A DNA stretch of 12,577 bases, from positions 1 through 12,577 of the forward strand of contig NZ_JAVESI010000062.1 of NCBI RefSeq assembly GCF_034006665.1. Direction: 5' to 3'. Source of the DNA: Trichloromonas sp034006665. GTDB taxonomy: Bacteria > Desulfobacterota > Desulfuromonadia > Desulfuromonadales > Trichloromonadaceae. The translations under genes were made by a program, and so were the position numbers. Position 1 is the stretch's first letter; each line of letters starts with the position of its first letter. Below, piece by piece: positions 7,881-12,577 of the stretch. The notes under the pieces were generated by a model. It made no database searches, had not been told where the DNA came from, and saw nothing but the letters and a program-made list of their open reading frames with translations.

Positions 7881-8360
7881 TTAAATAGCATCTTCTTTTC
7901 TAAAATCATATTTACTATTAAAAAATCTTATACCTTCGTATTTGATATTCTGGTTATCCATTTCAAAATCAATTCCAATTGGTTTTTTTAATTTATAAAT
8001 TCTATTATACCAATTATCATTAAACTTTTCATTTTTTACATATAAAACATCACTTCTATTTAATAATTCTGATTCAATGTCCTTTCTTTTAGTTATATAA
8101 AAATTATAAATTGACGATATGTTACTTTTTATTTGAGTATCTCTATTTGGTATAATATAATGAGGATAAATTAAATCCATTGCGGCATCATACATTTTAT
8201 AACCTAATCCTTTTTCTGATGCTATCGATTTTACTTCCCATACTTTTTCTGATAATCTATTAAGATAAATATAACCCAATGTAATATCTTCATCATATTC
8301 ATCTGTAATTAGAATATAAAGTTTTCTATCATTCTTTGTTATGTAGAAAAAGTATTTCAT
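7881..8360 (-). CDS. GNAT-like acetyltransferase-fold protein (tentative)
   Basis: A 159-residue soluble protein. After two beta-like strands (MKYFFYITKNDRKLYILIT) and LGYIYL (28-33), the segment WEVKSIASEKGLGYKMYDAA (41-60) resembles the GNAT motif A, in which a strand is followed by a Gly-rich acetyl-CoA loop (here EKGLGYKM) and a helix. Then come YPHYIIPNRD (65-74), a helix SNISSIYNFYITKRKDI (79-95), and WYNRIYKLKKPIG. This Pro-Asn-Arg-Asp plus 'S..Y.FY..R.D' arrangement is like phage proteins of the N-acetyltransferase superfamily. I cannot identify a substrate and the catalytic loop is atypical, so a degenerate or non-catalytic fold is possible. It has its own host-type promoter, suggesting early expression, perhaps modifying host proteins. 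Confidence 0.65.
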   Translation of the reverse strand: MKYFFYITKNDRKLYILITDEYDEDITLGYIYLNRLSEKVWEVKSIASEKGLGYKMYDAAMDLIYPHYIIPNRDTQIKSNISSIYNFYITKRKDIESELLNRSDVLYVKNEKFNDNWYNRIYKLKKPIGIDFEMDNQNIKYEGIRFFNSKYDFRKEDAI

Positions 8361-8383
8361 GTTATTATATTTAAATAATTATG

Positions 8384-8415
8384 CAAATATATGTCAAAAA
8401 TTATTAATATACAAA
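8384..8415 (-). promoter_or_regulatory. Bacteroidota sigma-A promoter for the 8360 gene
   Basis: On the minus strand TTTG (8415-8412), 20 nt, TATATTTG (8391-8384). The -7 box ends 23 nt before the ATG at 8360, the same distance as for the 4217 gene. A TATAAATA string also lies on this strand at 8431-8424, overlapping the amidase stop codon; it may be a second, late start site or chance. Confidence 0.8.
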
Positions 8416-8426
8416 TTAAATGTTAT

Positions 8427-9341
8427 TTATAATGATTTTAAAGTTTTTAACATATCTACTAATTCTGGTTGAGGGTGGCAATCTGATTTATCTTCACGAT
8501 AAGAAGAATGAGAATAAACCCCTGATTTACCAGATAATGCATCCATATTAACATCCCATATATTATCATTATAATCTAAAGGAATGTTATATCTTTTTCC
8601 AAAAAATAATAATAATTCACCTAACGTTCTTATTTGTTCATCTGTATATTTTTCATAATAATAATATCCCCTAAAACCTTCTGTATAATGGATTACTGGT
8701 ACATCTACTATGTTTCCATAAGCATTATAATATTTATCTTTTTCTGTTATAATAGTTTTTCTTCCAAATTTTTTAGAATTGCCATCACCTAAGATAAGAC
8801 CACCCCAACTATCAATTTCAATTGAAATAGAACTTTCGTTTAATAATACATTTCTGCTTTTGTAGTCATCAAATCCATTATTTTTTAAAAACGTACTCTT
8901 CACACTTAAATGATGACCCCAATATTTAGAGTTATAACATTGATAAGGTATACCATCATGTCCAATTATAAAATGTGTAGATATTCTTTTACTATCAGAT
9001 AACCAATAATTTATATCCCCTCTTACTCCTTCACCTGATACAGTATGATGAATAGTAATTTGATTTTTTGATGTTTCTATATGATAATATTGATCTGTTG
9101 GAAAATCAACTTTTTTAATTTTTGATATTTTTATTGGTTCTAAATTAATCCAATTTGATTCATTTATTATTTCTTTTATATTATCAGGTTCACTTATTAC
9201 TTCAACATAGTTATCAGGTTCATTAATAATATTATCATTTATATCATTATTTATTTCGACATAGTTATCAGGTTCATTATTAATAATTTCATTATTGTTT
9301 GGTATAAATGTTTTTTTAAATAATTTTTTAAATTTGCTCAT
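8427..9341 (-). CDS. N-acetylmuramoyl-L-alanine amidase (Amidase_2 / T7 lysozyme type), endolysin candidate
   Basis: A 304-residue zinc amidase that should cut the MurNAc-L-Ala bond of peptidoglycan at lysis, or as a virion lysin. The catalytic domain spans about 85-300. Visible elements are ITIHHTVS (95-102) with the first zinc ligand in HH 98-99, STHFIIGHDGIPYQC (121-135), WGHHLS (141-146), NESSISIEIDSWGG (168-181), HYTEGFRGYYYYE (218-230), then VYSHSSYREDKSDCHPQPEL (275-294). In the last, His278, Lys285 and Cys288 match the arrangement of H122, K128 and C130 in T7 lysozyme. Residues 1-70 are a basic start (MSKFKKLFKKTF) followed by an Asn/Asp/Glu linker with repeated EPDNYVE units. There is no signal peptide or TM, so periplasmic access would need a holin or virion delivery. 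It is the third gene of a minus-strand unit beginning at 10362. A TATAAATA box 17 nt upstream suggests late expression. Confidence 0.9.
   Translation of the reverse strand: MSKFKKLFKKTFIPNNNEIINNEPDNYVEINNDINDNIINEPDNYVEVISEPDNIKEIINESNWINLEPIKISKIKKVDFPTDQYYHIETSKNQITIHHTVSGEGVRGDINYWLSDSKRISTHFIIGHDGIPYQCYNSKYWGHHLSVKSTFLKNNGFDDYKSRNVLLNESSISIEIDSWGGLILGDGNSKKFGRKTIITEKDKYYNAYGNIVDVPVIHYTEGFRGYYYYEKYTDEQIRTLGELLLFFGKRYNIPLDYNDNIWDVNMDALSGKSGVYSHSSYREDKSDCHPQPELVDMLKTLKSL
9205..9279. repeat. in-frame direct repeats in the amidase linker
   Basis: The 21-mer beginning ACATAGTTATCAGGTTCATT occurs at 9205-9225 and 9259-9279, a spacing of 54 nt (18 codons). A partial third copy, TTATCAGGTTCA, is at 9181-9192. 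On the coding strand these give repeated EPDNYVE / EPDN units in the N-terminal linker (about residues 23-54). This is consistent with linker growth by unit duplication. Confidence 0.8.
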
Positions 9342-9357
9342 TTTATAATATTATTTT

Positions 9358-9858
9358 TTATTTATATAAATATTCAGATAATCTTTTTCTGTATTCTTCT
9401 TTGCTTAATGTCTGATCAATTAAATATTTTTTACCTTTATTTTTAACATCATTTGCTTCCCAGTTATTATCTTGTTTATTTATAAAATTCTCATTTTTTT
9501 CTAAAATTATATCTTCATTTGATTCATATTCATCAATTCTTCTTAAAATATCTAGTAAATAATTTTTTAAATCTTTTATATCATCTTGTTCATATGTTAT
9601 CTCATAGATATCTTCATTTTTAAATATTATAAACATATTTTTTTGAATATTTATATCTTCATAAAAATTTATTTTTTCTCCGATTCTACCAAATTTTAAA
9701 ATATCTCTATTATAGATATTTCTATATTTAATGGAAAATTCATCTAATTTTCTAAATTCCTCTTTACCTGGTATTTTTTTGGATTTACCTAAATCCAATT
9801 GAAAAAAATCTAAATTCCTAAGATTCCTAAGAAAATAGGTATTACTAACAATGTTCAT
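9358..9858 (-). CDS. hypothetical protein
   Basis: A 166-residue soluble, highly charged protein with no family I recognise. It starts MNIVSNTYFLRNLRNLDFFQ. Residues 24-60 are basic (GKSKKIPGKEEFRKLDEF and YRNIYNRDILKFGRIGEK). A beta-like core, NMFIIFKNEDIYEITYEQ, lies at 74-91. Next come a helix (DIKDLKNYLLDILRRIDEYE), an acidic and Asn-rich segment, and a basic C-terminal helix (LSKEEYRKRLSEYLYK). It lies between a capsid-targeted protein gene (21 nt upstream) and the amidase (16 nt downstream) on the same strand, so a late, structural or lysis-related role is possible. Only a one-mismatch late box (AATAAATA, 9872-9865) is visible close to its start. Confidence 0.75.
   Translation of the reverse strand: MNIVSNTYFLRNLRNLDFFQLDLGKSKKIPGKEEFRKLDEFSIKYRNIYNRDILKFGRIGEKINFYEDINIQKNMFIIFKNEDIYEITYEQDDIKDLKNYLLDILRRIDEYESNEDIILEKNENFINKQDNNWEANDVKNKGKKYLIDQTLSKEEYRKRLSEYLYK
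9359..9366 (-). promoter_or_regulatory. possible T4-like late promoter for the amidase
   Basis: TATAAATA on the minus strand, 17 nt before the ATG at 9341, matches the T4 late promoter -10 box. In DNA this AT-rich the 8-mer is expected by chance many times in the window, so only its position supports it. Confidence 0.35.
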
Positions 9859-9879
9859 ATATTATATTTATTTTTTATA

Positions 9880-10362
9880 TTATGCAATCGATGTATCTTC
9901 TAACTTAGAATCTTCATCAGATAAAGTATTTGGTGTTTCATCTAATAGTGATTCAGATTCTTCATCTAATTTTGAAAATAATTCAATAATTTTATCTTCG
10001 TTTAAATCAGCAACATCAATATCTTCTCCTAATGTTCTAATTAAATTTCCATTATTATCATATTTTTTAACCTTTATATGACATGTATCCAATGTTTCTT
10101 CTTCTACCCCCTCTAATGACATTATTATCATTACTTGATAATAAAATTCATTATCATTAAAATCAAACATTAAATATTTATCAGTATCTACTAATGTAGA
10201 TGTTTGTATGTCTGCTAATTCTGAACCATTTGCTGCAAATGTTCCTTCTGTAAACCAATTATTTATATTTTTAGTTAATTCATCAAAGAATTTTTTAATT
10301 CTATGTTCTGGCGTTTCCATATACTTTTCATTAAGGAAATCATTAAACCTTTTAATTTTCAT
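9880..10362 (-). CDS. candidate internal head protein with capsid-targeting-like N-terminus and acidic tail
   Basis: A 160-residue protein starting MKIKRFNDFLNEKY. This fits the shared pattern M-K-x-I/K-K-x-F-x-x-F-L-x-E, with a possible prohead-protease cut after Glu12. The segment after the peptide (15-38) is helical and basic (RIKKFFDELTKNINNWF). A beta-like domain follows (about 58-118: DKYLMFDFNDNEFYYQVMII, CHIKVKKYDNNGNLI), and residues 121-158 are strongly acidic (ELFSKLDEESESLLDETP, SDEDSKLED). I recognise no enzymatic motif. It heads the minus-strand unit that includes the amidase, and it is divergent from the ankyrin gene across an 86-nt region carrying a TATAAATA box in each direction. 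By analogy with T4 internal proteins it could be packed and injected; the body's function is unknown. Confidence 0.82.
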   Translation of the reverse strand: MKIKRFNDFLNEKYMETPEHRIKKFFDELTKNINNWFTEGTFAANGSELADIQTSTLVDTDKYLMFDFNDNEFYYQVMIIMSLEGVEEETLDTCHIKVKKYDNNGNLIRTLGEDIDVADLNEDKIIELFSKLDEESESLLDETPNTLSDEDSKLEDTSIA

Positions 10363-10372
10363 ATTAGTGTTT

Positions 10373-10380
10373 TATTTATA
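10373..10380 (-). promoter_or_regulatory. possible T4-like late promoter for the 10362 gene
   Basis: TATAAATA on the minus strand, 10 nt before the ATG at 10362. The leader would be very short, which is tolerable in a host that does not rely on Shine-Dalgarno pairing. It pairs with an opposite-facing box at 10415-10422. Chance occurrence cannot be excluded. Confidence 0.4.
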
Positions 10381-10414
10381 AGTATATATAATTTTTAGAA
10401 TTTTATATTTTATA

Positions 10415-10422
10415 TATAAATA
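10415..10422 (+). promoter_or_regulatory. possible T4-like late promoter for the ankyrin/NFACT-R cluster
   Basis: TATAAATA on the plus strand, 26 nt before the ATG at 10449, in the only sizeable gap before the four close-packed genes 10449-12262. There is no host-type TTTG / TAnnTTTG pair here. Position and orientation support a late promoter; sequence alone does not, given the base composition. Confidence 0.4.
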
Positions 10423-10448
10423 AAATTATGTCCATAAATTAATTTTTT

Positions 10449-10787
10449 ATGAAGAATATAAAAACATATAATAATTTTATAATGGAAGGAATATTTGATT
10501 TCTTAGATTCTAAATATAAAGATTTATCTCCTAATGAATTATTAATGAGATCTGCGGTTAATGGATATAAAAGAGGTGTTGTTATTGCATTAAAAAGAGG
10601 AGCTGATATACATCATAGAGATGATTATGCATTAAGATGGTCAGTAAACAAAGGATATTATGATATTGTTAAAATTCTATTAGATAATGGTGCTAATGTA
10701 AATGTATCAAATAATCAACCAATTAGAGTTGCAGATATGTATGGGCATACAGATATATTAGAGTTATTAAAAAAGTATGAAAAATAA
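10449..10787 (+). CDS. ankyrin-repeat protein with capsid-targeting-like N-terminus
   Basis: A 112-residue protein in two parts. Residues 1-14 are MKNIKTYNNFIMEG; the stretch TYNNFIMEG lines up with TYQEFIAEA of T4 internal proteins, and IME followed by G fits the T4 gp21 cleavage rule (I/L-x-E, then A/G/S). The rest is a short ankyrin solenoid. Repeat 1 spans about 28-58 (LLMRSAVNGYKRGVVIALKR, GADIHHRDD), repeat 2 about 59-90 (ALRWSVNKGYYDIVKILLDN, GANVNVSNN), and a capping repeat about 91-112 (IRVADMYGHTDILELLKKY). Ankyrin repeats bind other proteins; no catalytic domain is present. If packed and injected, it could bind and block a host factor. It is the first gene of a plus-strand cluster, with the next start only 11 nt downstream. 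Confidence 0.9.
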   Translation: MKNIKTYNNFIMEGIFDFLDSKYKDLSPNELLMRSAVNGYKRGVVIALKRGADIHHRDDYALRWSVNKGYYDIVKILLDNGANVNVSNNQPIRVADMYGHTDILELLKKYEK

Positions 10788-10798
10788 AACAAACAAAT

Positions 10799-11278
10799 AT
10801 GAAAAATATTAAAGATTTTAAAAATTTTATTATAAATGAAGAAACAGATGGTTCTACAACAGGTGTAGTTGGCAGTGGAACAGCTGTCGGTGGTGGGGCA
10901 GAAGGTAGTTTTGTATCATCTGCTGGTGTATCAGTTGGTGGAGGTGATTCTGCTTCTAGTTTTAATGTTGGATCAAGTGGTAGTGCATATGGTTCATTAG
11001 GTAATATAAGTGGTATGGGTAATGTTGTATCACCACAACCATCTAGTATACCTGGTGACGTTGCAGGATCGACAAAAGGAAGTGGTGATATATCAAAAGG
11101 AACAATGACATATTCTAAAAAATCAGCAGGTAGAAAAAATAAGAAAAAGAAAAAAAATGATTACTCTGAAAAAGCATCAAGAATTGATAAATTATATGTT
11201 ACTAAATATACAGAATCTTATAAAGATGGTAAAATTATAACTAATTGGAAAACATTTAATGAAAATATTATAAAATAA
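10799..11278 (+). CDS. Gly/Ser-rich basic protein with capsid-targeting-like N-terminus
   Basis: A 159-residue protein. Residues 1-15 (MKNIKDFKNFIINEE) are the shared targeting-like peptide. Residues 18-100 are low-complexity Gly/Ser/Val/Ala (VGSGTAVGGGAEGSF, VSVGGGDSASSFNVGSSGSA) with no hydrophobic core, probably disordered. Its codons make this patch clearly richer in G and C than the rest of the window. A polybasic segment, KKSAGRKNKKKKKN, follows at 107-120. The last 35 residues look folded and end IITNWKTFNENIIK, a partial echo of the N-terminal peptide (W/F-K-x-F-x-E/N). A disordered basic protein that binds packaged DNA or the prohead core would fit, like the small basic internal proteins of T4-type heads. 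It sits 11 nt after the ankyrin gene and 2 nt before the NFACT-R gene. Confidence 0.85.
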   Translation: MKNIKDFKNFIINEETDGSTTGVVGSGTAVGGGAEGSFVSSAGVSVGGGDSASSFNVGSSGSAYGSLGNISGMGNVVSPQPSSIPGDVAGSTKGSGDISKGTMTYSKKSAGRKNKKKKKNDYSEKASRIDKLYVTKYTESYKDGKIITNWKTFNENIIK

Positions 11279-11280
11279 TT

Positions 11281-11889
11281 ATGAAAATAAAAAATTTTAA
11301 TGAATTTATTAATGAAGGTATAAAACCAAGTAAAATCTATAAAAAAGAAATTATAGACGGATACGAAGTATTAATAGGTAAAAGTGCACAAATGAATGAT
11401 ATATTAACATTTGATATAGCAAATGACGATGATATTTGGTTACATGTATCTGGTGTACCTGGTTCTCATGTTGTTATAAAAAAACAAGATGGTGATATAC
11501 CAAAAAGTGTTATTGAAAAAGCTGCAGAACTAGCAGTTAAAAATAGTAAGGCAACAGGGAAATCTAAAGTTGTTTATACTGAAAGAAAAAATGTTACTAA
11601 AAATAATAATCATAAAATAGGTCAAGTTAATGTTGATTATGATAAATCAAATTTTATAAAGATTGATTCTGTTGGTATATTAGAAAAAAATCAATATAAA
11701 GATGAATTATCGTTATTAAGAGAAACATACCCACATTTAACATTTAATATGAAACCACATACTAAATTTAAAAATGCTTATATATGTAATGTTTATGAAG
11801 GTGATAAATATCTAGGTGGTGTTAAAGGTCCATGTTCTTATGAAAATGGAATAGATTTTTTTAAAAATGTAGCAAAAAATAATCAATAA
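11281..11889 (+). CDS. NFACT-R (DUF814) domain protein with capsid-targeting-like N-terminus
   Basis: A 202-residue protein. Residues 1-13 are MKIKNFNEFINEG; INE followed by G is a good T4-type prohead cleavage site. The body (about 25-130) is an NFACT-R domain, the RNA-binding domain of RqcH/NEMF/Tae2-type ribosome-quality-control proteins. It shows GYEVLIGKSAQMND (27-40), DDIWLHVSGVPGSHVVIKK (50-68) with the conserved W-L-H and PGSH, IEKAAELAVKNSKATGKSK (78-96), VYTERKNVTKN (98-108) and GQVNVDY (114-120). The NFACT-N, helix-hairpin-helix and coiled-coil parts of full RqcH are absent, so it cannot be a complete RqcH. Residues 130-202 are an extra domain I do not recognise (LSLLRETYPHLTFNMKPH, NAYICNVYEGDKYLGG). 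I infer binding to tRNA, rRNA or the large ribosomal subunit. If injected, it could alter host translation or block rescue of stalled ribosomes. It lies 2 nt after the previous gene. Confidence 0.92.
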   Translation: MKIKNFNEFINEGIKPSKIYKKEIIDGYEVLIGKSAQMNDILTFDIANDDDIWLHVSGVPGSHVVIKKQDGDIPKSVIEKAAELAVKNSKATGKSKVVYTERKNVTKNNNHKIGQVNVDYDKSNFIKIDSVGILEKNQYKDELSLLRETYPHLTFNMKPHTKFKNAYICNVYEGDKYLGGVKGPCSYENGIDFFKNVAKNNQ

Positions 11890-11893
11890 TAAT

Positions 11894-12262
11894 ATGAAAA
11901 TAACAAAAGAAAGATTTGAAGAAGTTGTAAATAAATATCCACCGAATGGATATATTAAATTTGCTTATAAACATTTCGGTACAGAAAATGAACAAGGTAA
12001 AATAAAATGGTCTAAAATAGGAAATTTTGCAATGATTATTTTGTTATTACTATTTTTAATTGGATTTGCGGGTACAGTATCAAATGCCCCTAGATGGGTC
12101 ATTTTATATTCAACCGTAGGATATTCAGTGTTTTTATCCATTTTTGTTTTTTATTTATTGAGTGCTTTCTTAATGAATGATTTTAGATTAAAAAAGATTA
12201 TGAAAGAATTAGGGATTACTCCTAAACAATACGAAGATTTAATGAAAGAATTTTACGGTTAA
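11894..12262 (+). CDS. two-TM membrane protein in the cargo cluster
   Basis: A 122-residue predicted inner-membrane protein without the targeting-like peptide of its neighbours (it starts MKITKERFEEVVNKYPPNGY). A charged N-terminal domain (1-41) is followed by TM1 (about 44-62, NFAMIILLLLFLIGFAGTV) and a very short loop with APRW. TM2 spans about 67-94 (WVILYSTVGYSVFLSIFVFY, then LLSAFLM). A basic cytoplasmic tail ends with helix KELGITPKQYEDLMKEFYG. Both ends should be cytoplasmic. It starts 4 nt after the NFACT-R gene and must be co-transcribed. Its small two-helix build recalls phage superinfection-exclusion or holin-like proteins, but nothing specific identifies either; function unknown. 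Confidence 0.8.
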   Translation: MKITKERFEEVVNKYPPNGYIKFAYKHFGTENEQGKIKWSKIGNFAMIILLLLFLIGFAGTVSNAPRWVILYSTVGYSVFLSIFVFYLLSAFLMNDFRLKKIMKELGITPKQYEDLMKEFYG

Positions 12263-12299
12263 AAATTTAATATATATTTAAATAAAAAAAAATAATAAA

Positions 12300-12577
12300 A
12301 TGAAAAATATTAAAAAATATGAAGATTTCTTAAACGAGGAATTAAAACCAGAAACATATAAAAGTGCTGCAGAAAAATTAGATAAAAAAGGACATAAAAG
12401 TAGAGCTAAAAGTCTTAGTGATTTTGCTAATAGACAACATAATAAACAATTAAGTGATGTAGGTTATGTAGATATTGAATTATATGGTGAAAAACATAGA
12501 TTAGATGATGATAATATTATAATTCATAATGATGGTAAAAAGGGTAATGTTGAATTAACAATAACATTCGATAGAGA
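12300..12577 (+). CDS. partial gene, another protein with capsid-targeting-like N-terminus
   Basis: An ATG at 12300 opens a frame that runs to the window edge (92 complete codons) without a stop. It begins MKNIKKYEDFLNEELKPETY, the sixth instance of the shared peptide, with a predicted cut after Glu13. Next is a basic helical region (SAAEKLDKKGHKSRAKSLSD, then FANRQHNKQLSD) and the start of a beta-rich part (GYVDIELYGEKHRLDDDNII, IIHNDGKKGNVELTITFDR). The gene is 37 nt after the membrane protein gene. Upstream there is a TTTAAATA string, one mismatch from the T4 late box. I do not recognise the body; more sequence to the right is needed to see its full length. Confidence 0.85.
   Translation, partial: MKNIKKYEDFLNEELKPETYKSAAEKLDKKGHKSRAKSLSDFANRQHNKQLSDVGYVDIELYGEKHRLDDDNIIIHNDGKKGNVELTITFDR

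Noticed and set aside
9364..9372. TATAAATA on the plus strand within 9358-9858
   Set aside because: No plus-strand gene follows; it overlaps the minus-strand box because the sequence is nearly palindromic; chance in AT-rich DNA.
9851..10081. Plus-strand 76-codon Ser-rich open frame
   Set aside because: Ser/Asp-rich product arises from the complement of the acidic tail of the 9880-10362 protein; antisense shadow.
12262..12299. Weak inverted repeat after the two-TM gene
   Set aside because: Imperfect, all A/T, no G/C in the stem; not enough for a terminator call.
1..12577. tRNA genes, CRISPR array, insertion sequence, Shine-Dalgarno sites
   Set aside because: No cloverleaf-like GC-containing segments, no spaced repeats and no transposase or terminal repeats were seen. 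The only GGAG-like string near a gene end (6951-6954) is part of the terminator stem.

Overview
The window is about 12.6 kb of extremely AT-rich, densely coding DNA. It most likely comes from a large, T4-like (myovirus-type) lytic phage of a Bacteroidota (Flavobacteriia-like) host. The phage assignment rests on a recombination nuclease of the T4 gp46/gp47 type, a phage-type structural protein, an endolysin-like amidase, and six proteins that share a short N-terminal peptide resembling the T4 capsid-targeting sequence. The host assignment rests on three near-perfect Bacteroidota sigma-A promoters (TTTG, exactly 20 nt, TAnnTTTG), each just upstream of a start codon, and on the absence of Shine-Dalgarno sequences before the genes. 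No tRNA, CRISPR array or insertion sequence was seen.

Layout. Positions 1-4217 are on the minus strand: a small probable DNA-binding protein (3783-4217) behind a host-type promoter, followed by one 1226-residue polypeptide (24-3704) that joins an SbcD/Mre11 nuclease to an SbcC/Rad50 ATPase, and the first codons of a further gene at the left edge. Positions 4365-4832 (plus) encode a fibre- or decoration-like structural protein, convergent with a small minus-strand ORF (4824-5045). A 38-bp perfect palindrome lies between that ORF and a 615-residue plus-strand protein (5095-6942), which ends in a strong 18-bp terminator hairpin. Positions 6955-8360 (minus) hold three early-type genes of unknown or tentative function in two host-type promoter units: a GNAT-like protein (7881-8360), then a two-TM protein and a hypothetical one. 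Positions 8427-10362 (minus) look like a late operon: a capsid-targeted protein, a hypothetical protein and an amidase. Positions 10449-12577 (plus) are a tight cluster: an ankyrin protein, a Gly/Ser-rich basic protein, an NFACT-R protein, a two-TM membrane protein and a truncated gene. All of these except the membrane protein start with the same targeting-like peptide.

How the genes fit together (inference). The host-type promoters drive minus-strand genes probably used early, such as DNA processing and host takeover. T4-like TATAAATA boxes lie before the putative late genes, although in DNA this AT-rich the box alone is weak evidence. The most notable system is the set of six proteins with the consensus M-K-x-I-K-x-[FY]-x-x-F-[ILV]-x-E. 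By analogy with T4 internal proteins (start MKTYQEFIAEA, cut after E by the gp21 protease), they may be packed in the prohead, trimmed, and delivered to the cell with the DNA. Their bodies differ completely (ankyrin repeats, an NFACT-R domain from the ribosome-quality-control family, a Gly-rich basic protein, a large protein with a GSDTSWCI motif). That is what a modular set of injected effectors would look like.
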